Assembly: GCF_014898175.1 (NCBI RefSeq)
Contig: NZ_CP062948.1
Coordinates: 372,001 to 436,000, forward strand
DNA length: 64,000 nt
DNA from: Bifidobacterium lemurum
GTDB taxonomy: Bacteria; Actinomycetota; Actinomycetes; Actinomycetales; Bifidobacteriaceae
Reading direction: 5' to 3'
Shown here: positions 26,183-34,689 of the stretch, in pieces
Layout: every line of letters begins with the position of its first letter
How positions within the stretch are numbered: the first letter of the stretch is position 1
Notes under the pieces: model-generated
What the model saw: the letters and a program-made list of their open reading frames with translations, nothing else
Databases searched by the model: none
Told to the model about the DNA's origin: nothing
Made by a program: the position numbers and the translations under genes

Positions 26183-28792
26183 TCAGAGAGATTCGTTGTA
26201 CTGGCGGACCTTCAGCGTGCGGCGCGACGAATCCACGTTCTCGATGATCAGTCGCCTGAGCGCGTTGTCCGCGTCCTGGTGAGATTCGAGCCACGCGTCG
26301 CCCAGCTCCGTCAGATCGGCCGGATCGGCGTAGGACGGATACAGGCCGGTCAGCAGCGCTTCGGCCATATGGTAGGTTTTGTTCGCCCACACCCAGTCGA
26401 CCGTGTCGAAGTACTGCTTCGCGTACGGTTCGGCCAGGTCGGCGCGCGGCGTGCCGGAGAAGCCGCGGGCCACGGCCTCCATCTGCGAGTTCGTCAGCCC
26501 GTCGTTGTGCAGCGCCTCGTTCCAAGCCCAGCTCTTCGCGTCGGCCGTGGCGTGGGAGGCGCGGGCGCCCAGCGCGAACTCGCGGTTCTCCGTGGTCTCC
26601 TTCTTGGCCAGTTCGGCCTGCACATCGGCCTCGTCCATCTCGTTGACCGAGGTGAGCGCGGTGATGATCGTCCAACGGAGGTTGTTGTCGATCTCAAGCT
26701 CAGGCAGGCTGATCGTGCCGTTGAGCAGACCGCGCGCGTTCGCGGCGAACGCGTCGTCGCCCTCCTCGCCATAACCCAGATAGGCGGTGGCCAGCTGGAA
26801 CTGGTTGTCGGAGCCGGCATCGGCCACATTGGCCAGCGCCCACAGCTCGGCGGCCACATGACGCAGCATCTCGTCGCGGGAGTCGGCGGGCACGTAATGG
26901 TGCACGGCGGTGCCCATGCAGCTGAGCGCATAGCGGAAGGTGGTGGATTCGGTCTCCGCGGACAGCAGACGCAGCGTCATGTCGATGAAGCGCGTGGCCG
27001 GGAACTCGCCGTCGCGGGTCATATCCCAGAAGGCGAGCCAGATGACGGCGCGGGCGAGCGCATCGTCGAAACGGTGCAGGTTGGCCTCGGCGAAGGCGAG
27101 GGACTCCTCGTCGAAACGGATCTTCGTGTAGGTCAGGTCCTCGTCGTTGACCAGAATCAGCGCGGGGCGGGGCTTGCCGGCGGCCTCGGCCACCACGGTC
27201 GTCTCGCCGTCCACATCCAGTTCCACACGCTCGGTGCGTACGATCTTGCCGCTGGCGGGGTCCTCGTCGTAGAAGCCGAGGGCCAGACGGTGCGGGCGCA
27301 GCACGGCATGGTCCGCCGGAGCGGTCTGACGCAGGGTGAGCGAGCGCAACGCGCCGTTCTCGTCGGTCTCGACCTGCGGGGTGATGGTGTTGATGCCGGA
27401 CTCCTCCAGCCACTTCGCGCTCCACGCCTTCAGGTCGCGGCCGGAGGTGGCCTCCAGCTCGCCCAGCAGGTCGGCGAGGGTGGCGTTGGCGTAGGCGTGC
27501 TTGTCGAGATAGTTGTGGATGCCCTCGAAGAAACGCTCACGGCCCACATAGAACACCAGCTGCTTCAGGACGGACGCGCCCTTGGCGTAGGTGATGCCGT
27601 CGAAGTTCACGTAGGTGTCGTTGAGGTCGTTGATCGGAGCGACGATCGGATGCGTGGTGGGCAGCTGGTCCTGACGCAGCGCCCAACTCTTCTCGCCGGA
27701 GCAGAACGTGGCCCAGGCGTCATGCCATTCGGTGGCCTCGGCGGTGGCGAGGGTGGAGGTGAACTCGGCGAAGGATTCGTTGAGCCACAGGTCGTTCCAC
27801 CACTTCATGGTCACATAGTCGCCGAACCACATGTGGGCCAACTCATGCAGCACGGTCACCACACGGCGTTCGGCGAGCGCGTCGGTGACCTTCGAATCGA
27901 ACACGTACTGGTCGCGGATGGTGACCATGCCGATGTTCTCCATGGCGCCCGCGTTGTATTCGGGCACGTAGATCTGGTCGTACTTGGCGTACGGGTAGGG
28001 CACGCCCCACGTCTTGGCATAGAACGCGAAGCCCTTCTTGGTGATGTCGAACAGGTAGTCGACGTCCCTCTCGAACGCTTCGGCCAGGGATTGGCGGCAG
28101 TACTGCGCCATCGGCACGACGCGTCCGTCCTCGTTGTGGTATTCGGTGTGCCACTCGGCGTACGGGCCGGCGCAGATGGCGGTCAGATAGGAGCTCATCA
28201 CCGGGGTGGGCTCGAACGTCCAACGCTTGGTCGTCTCGTTCGGCTTGTCGCCGAGGGTGCCGTCGGCGGTTTCGGTTTCGCTCTCCTCGACGGAGGCGAC
28301 CGGCATATTCGAGGTGACGATCCAGCTTTGGGGCGCCAGCACGGAGAAGTTGAACACGGCTTTCAGATCGGGCTGGTCGAACACGGCGTAGACGCGGCGG
28401 GCGTCCGGCACCTCGAACTGGGAGTACAGGTAGACGTTGCCGTCGGTGGGGTCCACCGAACGATGCAGGCCCTCGCCGGTGTTGGAGTAGCGGCACAGCG
28501 CCTCCACCACCACGTCGTTGCTTTCCTTCAGATCATTCAGCGCGATGCGGTCGTCGGCGAACACTTCGGCCGGATCCAAGGCCTCGCCGTTGAGCGTGAC
28601 CGCGGTCACCTCGTCGGCGATGAGATCCAGGAAGGTGCTCGCGCCGGCCATGGCGTCGAATGTGATGTGGGAGACCGAACCGAAGGTGCGCTCCCCTCGA
28701 GTCAGATCCAGATCGACATGATAGGCGATCGGCGCTTCGACGACGCCTTTGCGTTCCTCAGCCTCGACTCGGGTCAGGTTAGAACCGGGCAT
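26183..28792 (-). CDS. pepN: Aminopeptidase N (M1 family)
   Basis: An 869-residue zinc aminopeptidase that releases N-terminal residues from peptides in the cytosol. It has the exopeptidase motif GAMEN and the zinc site HELAHMWFGDYVTMKWWNDL, continuing to NESFAEF (the third ligand Glu). The C-terminal ERAP1-like helical domain is complete. The ATG at 28792 follows AAAGGAG at about 5 nt; the 19-residue upstream extension to 28849 lacks a ribosome site. It lies between the RNase J terminator and the AI-2E-family gene. Confidence 0.97.
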   Translation of the reverse strand: MPGSNLTRVEAEERKGVVEAPIAYHVDLDLTRGERTFGSVSHITFDAMAGASTFLDLIADEVTAVTLNGEALDPAEVFADDRIALNDLKESNDVVVEALCRYSNTGEGLHRSVDPTDGNVYLYSQFEVPDARRVYAVFDQPDLKAVFNFSVLAPQSWIVTSNMPVASVEESETETADGTLGDKPNETTKRWTFEPTPVMSSYLTAICAGPYAEWHTEYHNEDGRVVPMAQYCRQSLAEAFERDVDYLFDITKKGFAFYAKTWGVPYPYAKYDQIYVPEYNAGAMENIGMVTIRDQYVFDSKVTDALAERRVVTVLHELAHMWFGDYVTMKWWNDLWLNESFAEFTSTLATAEATEWHDAWATFCSGEKSWALRQDQLPTTHPIVAPINDLNDTYVNFDGITYAKGASVLKQLVFYVGRERFFEGIHNYLDKHAYANATLADLLGELEATSGRDLKAWSAKWLEESGINTITPQVETDENGALRSLTLRQTAPADHAVLRPHRLALGFYDEDPASGKIVRTERVELDVDGETTVVAEAAGKPRPALILVNDEDLTYTKIRFDEESLAFAEANLHRFDDALARAVIWLAFWDMTRDGEFPATRFIDMTLRLLSAETESTTFRYALSCMGTAVHHYVPADSRDEMLRHVAAELWALANVADAGSDNQFQLATAYLGYGEEGDDAFAANARGLLNGTISLPELEIDNNLRWTIITALTSVNEMDEADVQAELAKKETTENREFALGARASHATADAKSWAWNEALHNDGLTNSQMEAVARGFSGTPRADLAEPYAKQYFDTVDWVWANKTYHMAEALLTGLYPSYADPADLTELGDAWLESHQDADNALRRLIIENVDSSRRTLKVRQYNESL

Positions 28793-28837
28793 GCTACTCC
28801 TTTGCCACAAGCTGGCGCGCTTCCGCCACGCCATATG

Positions 28838-28866
28838 AAAACGGCGCAACCGATTCGGTTACGCCG
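28838..28866 (-). terminator. Terminator of the RNase J gene
   Basis: Minus strand CGGCGTAACCG, loop, CGGTTGCGCCG with one mismatch, followed by TTTTCAT. It stands about 55 bp after the RNase J stop. Confidence 0.85.
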
Positions 28867-28918
28867 CTCTGCCATTCCGATAGGAACAACTGTATACCCT
28901 TTATCGGCGCGGAGCCAA

Positions 28919-30865
28919 TTATCGCTCCTGGCCGGCAAGCTCGTCCACGTCGGTGGCCAGATCGGCCACCACGGGCACGATCATCGGCTTGCGCTTGAGC
29001 TGTCGGGAGATCCAACCGCCCAGCGTGCGGCGCATCAGCTGCTGCAGCTTGTAGGTGTCCTTCGTGCCGCTCATCATCGCGTCGTTGAGCTGTTCGACGA
29101 TCTGATGACGCACCTTGTTGAATTCGCTTTCGTCCTCGGCCACGGCGTTCAGGTAGATCTTCGGACCGGAGACCACCTCGCGCGCCTCGGTGTCGACCAC
29201 CACGAAGGCGGAGACGAAGCCTTCGGTGCCGAGGATGCGGCGCTTCTCCAGCTCCTCCTCGGTCAGCTCGCCCACCGAGTCGCCGTCCACATACACGTAG
29301 CCGCACGGCACGGAGCCGACGACCGCGGCCTTGCCGTGGTAGAGGTCCACCACGTCGCCGTCCTCGGCGAGCACCACGTTCTGCGGATCCACGCCGGTTT
29401 TCACGGCGATCAGGCCGTTGGCCACCAGATGGCGGTTCTCGCCGTGGATCGGCATGGCGCACTTGGGCTTGACGATGTTGTACATGTACAGCAGCTCGCC
29501 CTCGTTGCAGTGGCCGGAGACGTGCACGGCCGCGTTGTCGCGGTTGACCACGCGCGCGCCCATCTGCACGAGCTTGTTGATGATCTTGTACACGCCGTGC
29601 TCGTTGCCGGGGATCAGGGAGCTGGCCAGGATCACCGTGTCGAACTCGTTGATCGAGATGTCGCGGTGGTTGCCGTCGGCGATGCGGCCCAGCGCGGCCA
29701 TCGGCTCGCCCTGGGAGCCGGTGCACATGTACACCAGGTTCTTGTCCTCAATGTCGTTGGCCTGCTTGAGGTCGACGACCGTGCCTTCGGGAATGTGCAG
29801 GAAACCCAGATCGGCGGCGATGGACATGTTGCGCACCATGGAACGGCCGACGAACACGACCTTGCGGCCGTACTTGTGGGCGGCGTCCACCACCTGCTGC
29901 ACGCGGTGCACATGCGAGGAGAAGCTGGCGACGATGATCTTGCGGGTCGCCTGCGCGAAAGCCTGGTCGAGCGCGGGACCGATCGTGGTCTCGGGCTTGA
30001 CGAAACCGGGCACCTCGGCGTTGGTGGAATCCATCATGAGCAGATCCACGCCCTGCTCGCCGAGCTTGCCGAACTCCACCAGGTCGGTGACGCGGTGGTC
30101 GAGCGGCAGCTGGTCCAGCTTGATGTCACCGGTGTCGATCAGGCTTCCGGCCGGGGTCTTCACGTAGACGGCGAGCGCGTCCGGAATCGAATGGGTCACG
30201 TTCACGAACTCGAGGTTGAACGGGCCCACCTTGAGCTTGTCGCGGCCGGAGACCTCCACCTTGGTGGGGTTGATGCGATGCTCCTTGCACTTTGCGTCCA
30301 CGAAGGCGAGGGTGAGCTTGGAGCCGATCAGCGGGATGTCCGGGCGCAGCTTGAGCAGGTAGGGCACGCCGCCGATATGGTCCTCATGGCCGTGGGTGAG
30401 CACGAGCGCGTCGACCTGGTCGAGGCGATCCTTGATATAGCTGAAGTCGGGCAGGATCAGGTCCACGCCCGGCTGCTCCTCTTCGGGGAAGAGCACGCCG
30501 CAGTCGATGAGCAGCAGGTGGCCGTTGTATTCGACCACGTTCATGTTGCGGCCGATTTCGCCAAGGCCGCCGAGCGGGGTGATGCGCATCGAGCCCTTGC
30601 GGTACTTCGGCGGCGCGATCAGGGTCGCGTTCTGCTGGGGCGCGGTGGCCTGCGTGGAGTTGTTCTGGTGGCGGGGACGGCTGCCGCCCCTGCCGGCGCG
30701 CTGTCCGGACTTGTTCGCGGGCGCGTTCTTCGCTTTCGCGGTGGATTTCGCCGCGGCCTTGGTGTTGGATGCCTTGGTGCTGGCGGTTTTGGCGGAGCCG
30801 CGGCGGCGGGTGCCGCGGGTCGATGATGAGGAGTTGGAATCGTTGGTGTTGTTTTCTTGTGCCAT
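28919..30865 (-). CDS. rnj: Ribonuclease J
   Basis: A 648-residue metallo-beta-lactamase/beta-CASP nuclease with both 5'-exonuclease and endonuclease activity in RNA decay and rRNA processing. The core has TPLGGLGEIGRNMNV, the zinc motif HGHEDH, the SSHVHR region and the beta-CASP segments GRSMVRNM, GSQGEPMAALGRIA and SGHCNEGEL. About 85 disordered, Ala/Lys/Ser-rich residues precede the core, and a C-terminal multimerisation domain follows. The ATG at 30865 has only a weak purine stretch upstream. It stands 68 bp downstream of dapA, the usual actinobacterial order. Confidence 0.97.
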   Translation of the reverse strand: MAQENNTNDSNSSSSTRGTRRRGSAKTASTKASNTKAAAKSTAKAKNAPANKSGQRAGRGGSRPRHQNNSTQATAPQQNATLIAPPKYRKGSMRITPLGGLGEIGRNMNVVEYNGHLLLIDCGVLFPEEEQPGVDLILPDFSYIKDRLDQVDALVLTHGHEDHIGGVPYLLKLRPDIPLIGSKLTLAFVDAKCKEHRINPTKVEVSGRDKLKVGPFNLEFVNVTHSIPDALAVYVKTPAGSLIDTGDIKLDQLPLDHRVTDLVEFGKLGEQGVDLLMMDSTNAEVPGFVKPETTIGPALDQAFAQATRKIIVASFSSHVHRVQQVVDAAHKYGRKVVFVGRSMVRNMSIAADLGFLHIPEGTVVDLKQANDIEDKNLVYMCTGSQGEPMAALGRIADGNHRDISINEFDTVILASSLIPGNEHGVYKIINKLVQMGARVVNRDNAAVHVSGHCNEGELLYMYNIVKPKCAMPIHGENRHLVANGLIAVKTGVDPQNVVLAEDGDVVDLYHGKAAVVGSVPCGYVYVDGDSVGELTEEELEKRRILGTEGFVSAFVVVDTEAREVVSGPKIYLNAVAEDESEFNKVRHQIVEQLNDAMMSGTKDTYKLQQLMRRTLGGWISRQLKRKPMIVPVVADLATDVDELAGQER

Positions 30866-30933
30866 GTACTTTCGTTGGTTTCTTATGGTTATTGCCTTCG
30901 TGCTCTCACGGAGGCGACGTGGGGTGCGTCCGC

Positions 30934-31839
30934 TCAGAGCAGACCGGAGGCGCGCATGCCCTCCTCGGCCTTGTCGAGCTGGACGGCGTCCGGGCCGATG
31001 TTCGGCAGACGCATTTCAGTGGATTCAAGCGTGCCGTTGACGCGGCAGGCGGCCTTGGCCATCACGGCCTGATAGCCGTCGCCGTTCAGGGCGTGCACCA
31101 GCGGCGCGAGCTGGTTGGCGAGGCGCTGCGCCTCGTGGATGTCGCCGCGGTCGAAGGCCTCGGCCAGTTCGCGCATCGGCGCTGAGGCGACGTGCGCGAT
31201 CACGGAGATGATGCCCACCGCGCCGATGGACAGGAACGGCAGGAACAGGCCGTCGTCACCCGAATACCAGGCCAGACCGGTGCGCTGCTGCTTCTCGACC
31301 GCCGCGGCGAGGTCGCCGGTGGCGTCCTTGACTGCCACGACATGGTCGAGCGCGGCCAGACGGTCGTAGGTGTCGACCGTGACCTTCAGGCCGGTGCGGC
31401 CGGGCACGTCGTAGACGATGATCGGCTTGTCGGTGGAGTCGTTGACGGCCTTGTAGTGGCCGACGACGCCGTCCTGCGAGGGACGGGAATAGTAGGGCAT
31501 GACGACGAGCACCGCGTCGGCGCCCGCCTCCTGGGTCTGCTCGACCATACGCACGGTATGCGCGGTGTCGTTGGATCCGGCGCCCGAAATGACGGGCACG
31601 TCCACGACCTCTTTGACCGCGCGCACGAGGTCGACCTTCTCGTCGATATGGGTGACGGGCGATTCACCGGTGGTGCCGTTGACCACGATGCCATCCGCGC
31701 CGTCGGCGACCAACGCCTTGGCCAGCTTCTGCGCGGCATCGAAATCGACGCTGCCGTCGTCCTTCATCGGAGTGACCATCGCGGGAAGGATGCGGCCGAA
31801 CGGGGCTGGATTCAGAAGGTGGATGTCATGCTCACTCAT
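30934..31839 (-). CDS. dapA: 4-hydroxy-tetrahydrodipicolinate synthase
   Basis: A 301-residue (beta/alpha)8 enzyme that condenses pyruvate with aspartate semialdehyde, the first committed step to lysine and meso-DAP. The Schiff-base Lys is in VAVKDATGD and the catalytic Tyr in IIVYDVPGRTG; NGTTGESPV is the substrate loop. The ATG at 31839 is chosen over one at 31911, which lies inside an inverted repeat. It is separated from upstream dapB by 180 bp containing that large inverted repeat. Confidence 0.97.
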   Translation of the reverse strand: MSEHDIHLLNPAPFGRILPAMVTPMKDDGSVDFDAAQKLAKALVADGADGIVVNGTTGESPVTHIDEKVDLVRAVKEVVDVPVISGAGSNDTAHTVRMVEQTQEAGADAVLVVMPYYSRPSQDGVVGHYKAVNDSTDKPIIVYDVPGRTGLKVTVDTYDRLAALDHVVAVKDATGDLAAAVEKQQRTGLAWYSGDDGLFLPFLSIGAVGIISVIAHVASAPMRELAEAFDRGDIHEAQRLANQLAPLVHALNGDGYQAVMAKAACRVNGTLESTEMRLPNIGPDAVQLDKAEEGMRASGLL

Positions 31840-31880
31840 AATGTTCACCGTACTTCTCGTTATGGACTGTGTTAGGCACC

Positions 31881-31970
31881 GTGGGCACTCCCATAGGGTG
31901 ATGCTCGACACGCTCCGGGCCGCTCAGGCCAAGTCTTTACGGTCGAGCATCACCCTATGGGATTGCCCAC
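31881..31970. repeat. 28-bp near-perfect inverted repeat between dapB and dapA
   Basis: Left arm 31881-31908 (GTGGGCA, 2-bp mismatch, then CCCATAGGGTGATGCTCGA) pairs with right arm 31943-31970; the inner 19 bp are perfect. The loop is 34 bp. It would form a very stable hairpin in the dapA leader. It could be a terminator or attenuator, or a MITE-like insertion. Confidence 0.9.
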
Positions 31971-32019
31971 TCCTATTGGACTCCTGACAACATGGCGAGC
32001 ATGACGCAGGAGGGAGGGA

Positions 32020-32772
32020 TTAAAGGTCGAGGAAGTTGGCGAGGCCGACGGTCAGGCCTGCGGGGGCGTCGGAGGCGAGCTTGCGCGCGGCGAGCAGTAC
32101 GCCCGGCATAAAGGATCCGCGGTCGAAGCTGTCGGCGCGGATCGTCAGCTGCTCCCCCGCATTGCCGAACAATACCTCTTCATGGGCGTTGAGTCCGCGC
32201 AGACGCACGGCGTGCACCTGGATGCCGTCGACCGACTGGCCGCGCGAGCCGCCGTCGGTTTCGGTGGCGTCCGGCACGGCCGGCAGTCCGGCGGCCTTGC
32301 GGGCCGCGGCGATGCCCTGCGCCGTGTGGATCGCGGTGCCGGAGGGGGCGTCCACCTTGTTCGGATGGTGCAGTTCGATCACCTCGACGGATTCGAAATA
32401 CTTCGCCGCCTGCGTGGAGAAATAATCGGCCAGCACGGCGGAGATGGCGAAGTTCGGCGCGATGAACGCCTTCTGCCCTTCGCGTGGGGCCTTGGCGAGC
32501 GCCTCGCGCACCTGGTCGAGCCTCTCGTCGGTCCATCCGGTGGTGCCCACCACCACGTCGACTCCCTGCGCGATCAGCGTGAGCACATTGTCGAGCGTGA
32601 CGGACGGCACGGTGAATTCAACCGCCACGTCGGTGTTCTCGGGAGTGATCCGGGTCAGGTCGTCGCCCGCGTCAAGTGCGAGCGCCAGCTGCATGTCGGC
32701 CGCGCCGTTCACCGCGTCCACCACATGCCGGCCCATACGGCCCTTCGCGCCAACCACGGAAACCTTGATCAT
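32020..32772 (-). CDS. dapB: 4-hydroxy-tetrahydrodipicolinate reductase
   Basis: A 250-residue NAD(P)H-dependent reductase following DapA in lysine/DAP synthesis. It has the Rossmann motif VVGAKGRMGR, VVVGTTGW, the active-site segment ELHHPNKVDAPSGTA and PNFAISAV. The ATG at 32772 follows AAGGAGC. It is the first gene of the dapB-dapA-rnj series on the minus strand. Confidence 0.97.
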   Translation of the reverse strand: MIKVSVVGAKGRMGRHVVDAVNGAADMQLALALDAGDDLTRITPENTDVAVEFTVPSVTLDNVLTLIAQGVDVVVGTTGWTDERLDQVREALAKAPREGQKAFIAPNFAISAVLADYFSTQAAKYFESVEVIELHHPNKVDAPSGTAIHTAQGIAAARKAAGLPAVPDATETDGGSRGQSVDGIQVHAVRLRGLNAHEEVLFGNAGEQLTIRADSFDRGSFMPGVLLAARKLASDAPAGLTVGLANFLDL

Positions 32773-32925
32773 ATTCGCTCCTTACCGTTCATGGCCCATC
32801 TTCACGGATAGGGCCCTGTCACTCTTCCCAAAAAGCGTAGCGCGGGCCATGGCGGAACACACCCCCAAGTCCACATGCTTGTCGCGAAACCCGCCCGTCG
32901 TCCCGAGCGGACGTAGTTCCTCTTC

Positions 32926-33000
32926 GTCATCCTGAGCGGAGCGTAGCGAGGCGCAAGGATCTCAAGCCAAGAGATGCCTCGACTTCGCTCGGCATGACGG
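32926..33000. repeat. REP-like palindromic element, second copy
   Basis: It begins GTCATCCTGAGCGGAG like the element at 12001 and ends with CTCGGCATGACGG. It forms an imperfect hairpin through AAGGATCTC/GAGATGC. Confidence 0.75.
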
Positions 33001-33091
33001 AGGTTTCACCCGCATGACGAGGGTTTCACCCCGGCATGACGAAGGGTTTCACCCGATACGACGGATTTCGCCCGGCACGACGGAGGTCCGG
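32991..33091. repeat. Degenerate tandem repeat downstream of the MFS gene
   Basis: Five units of 18-22 bp of the type GGCATGACGAAGGGTTTCAC, starting near 32991, 33012, 33033, 33055 and 33074, appear to grow out of the right arm of the REP-like element. They end 2 bp before the MFS stop codon. The rest of 32773-32925 contains the dapB upstream region with no gene. Confidence 0.7.
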
Positions 33092-33092
33092 C

Positions 33093-34511
33093 TCAGCGCT
33101 TGGATGGGCGATGGGACAGACGCCAGCCCAAGAGGGCGAGGGGCAGTGCGGCGGCGGTGAAGATCCAGGGCAGCATCATGCCGGAGTGCACGCCGGAGGC
33201 GTCGAGCACGATGCCCCCGATCGACGAGCCGATGGAAGTGCCCACCGTGCCTGCGGTGGACAGCCAAGAGAGGCCTTCGGTGAGCGATTCAGCCGGCACC
33301 AGGCTTTTGACGATGAGGTTGCCGGTGGTGAACAGCGGCGAGACGCACAGGCCGGCGAGGATCTCCACCACTCCCAGCAGGAAGAAGTTGTCCATCGTCA
33401 GACGGAACAGCACGAATCCGATGGTGAGCAGACCGAGGAAGATCACCATATGCGCCCAATGCGAGCCTTTGAGCTGGCGGGAGCCGAACACCACCGCGCC
33501 GATGCACGAGCCGAGGGCGAACATGGCGAGCTGCAGGCCGAGGAACTTCTCGACGCCCGCCTCCTGCATGGCGGCGGTGATGGACACGTCGAAGGAGGTG
33601 AAGCTCATGTTGAAGACGACGAACACCACCAGCAGCGGCAGCACGCCCGTGTACAGCAGCACGTTCTTCGGCTTGGTGCCCTGATGGCGCAACTGGTCCA
33701 ACGACAGCGTGTCCATCGCGCCGTCGGCGCGCGCGGACGCGGCTTCGGCGGTGGGCAGCGAGACGGTCTGGACCTGTTCGATCATCGGCTTGGGCTGTGT
33801 GGATTTGAGCATGAAGAATACGGTGCCGCCGATGCCGCAGGCCAGCGTCGGCACGAACAGCTGGCTGACCGGGTGCACGGAGGTGGCCAGCCACGCGGCG
33901 AGGATCGGCCCCAAAATGAACACGACCTCGTCGATGGCGGCCTCCATCGCATAGGCGGTGTTGAGCAGCTGTTCGCCGCCGTCGACGCCGCGCAGCGCGT
34001 ACGCCCAACGGGTGCGCACCAACGCGCCGAAGGAGAATTGGGTCAGGCCCATGATCACGGCGAGCGCGAACAGCAACGGAATCGGCACACGCATCAGCGC
34101 GCCGAACGCGAAGCCCAGCATGGACGCGACCTGCACGGCGAGCGCGAACCGCCCCACTCGGGCCTGGCCGAAACGGTCGAAGGCGCGCGCGTAGAACGGG
34201 GTCACACAGGAAAGCGCGAACACGTAGGCCGCGCTCATGGTGCCGGCGACGGTCCAGTTGTCGTATAGATGGTTGAGCGCGAGCACGATGCCGAGACTCA
34301 TCATGGAGATCGGCAACCGCGCCACCGCGCCGGACACGCAGAAGGCCTTCGCTCCGGGTATGCGGAACAGCCTGGCGTACGGCGAGGCCTTGGGAGCGCG
34401 GCCGTCGCCGCTCGCGGTAGTCTCCCGCGCACGCCGCGTATCCGGCGTATCCGGCATGGTCTGCGCGGTTTGGTCGTTCTTCGGGTCGGTCGTGGGGCTT
34501 GTCGTCGCCAC
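33093..34511 (-). CDS. MFS transporter
   Basis: A 472-residue protein with a hydrophilic N-terminus of about 50 residues and roughly 12 membrane segments in two halves separated by a cytoplasmic loop (KSTQPKPMIEQ...). The FDRFGQARVGR loop matches the conserved loop between helices 2 and 3 of major-facilitator proteins. The GTG at 34511 is chosen because AAGGAG lies 8 nt upstream. The substrate is unknown. It has no operon partner on its strand, because adnB ends 178 bp upstream. Confidence 0.88.
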   Translation of the reverse strand: MATTSPTTDPKNDQTAQTMPDTPDTRRARETTASGDGRAPKASPYARLFRIPGAKAFCVSGAVARLPISMMSLGIVLALNHLYDNWTVAGTMSAAYVFALSCVTPFYARAFDRFGQARVGRFALAVQVASMLGFAFGALMRVPIPLLFALAVIMGLTQFSFGALVRTRWAYALRGVDGGEQLLNTAYAMEAAIDEVVFILGPILAAWLATSVHPVSQLFVPTLACGIGGTVFFMLKSTQPKPMIEQVQTVSLPTAEAASARADGAMDTLSLDQLRHQGTKPKNVLLYTGVLPLLVVFVVFNMSFTSFDVSITAAMQEAGVEKFLGLQLAMFALGSCIGAVVFGSRQLKGSHWAHMVIFLGLLTIGFVLFRLTMDNFFLLGVVEILAGLCVSPLFTTGNLIVKSLVPAESLTEGLSWLSTAGTVGTSIGSSIGGIVLDASGVHSGMMLPWIFTAAALPLALLGWRLSHRPSKR

Positions 34512-34689
34512 GGCATCTCTCCTTACTGTCGTCCGTTGCGCGTGTGCCCGCCCACACGTCGCACCAAGGGTAGCGGCTCCCCGGACTCACGACGTTCGCG
34601 ATGCGTTCCTCTCGCGGGACCGGCGACTGCCCTATGCGCCTGCGACGCGCGCCGTGTCGGCGTGCGGGGCGCACGGAACCGTGGCCGGT

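Noticed and set aside
26279..30826. 1515-codon plus-strand frame across pepN and rnj
   Set aside because: Antisense shadow of two firmly identified genes; repetitive Gly/Val/His/Leu composition.
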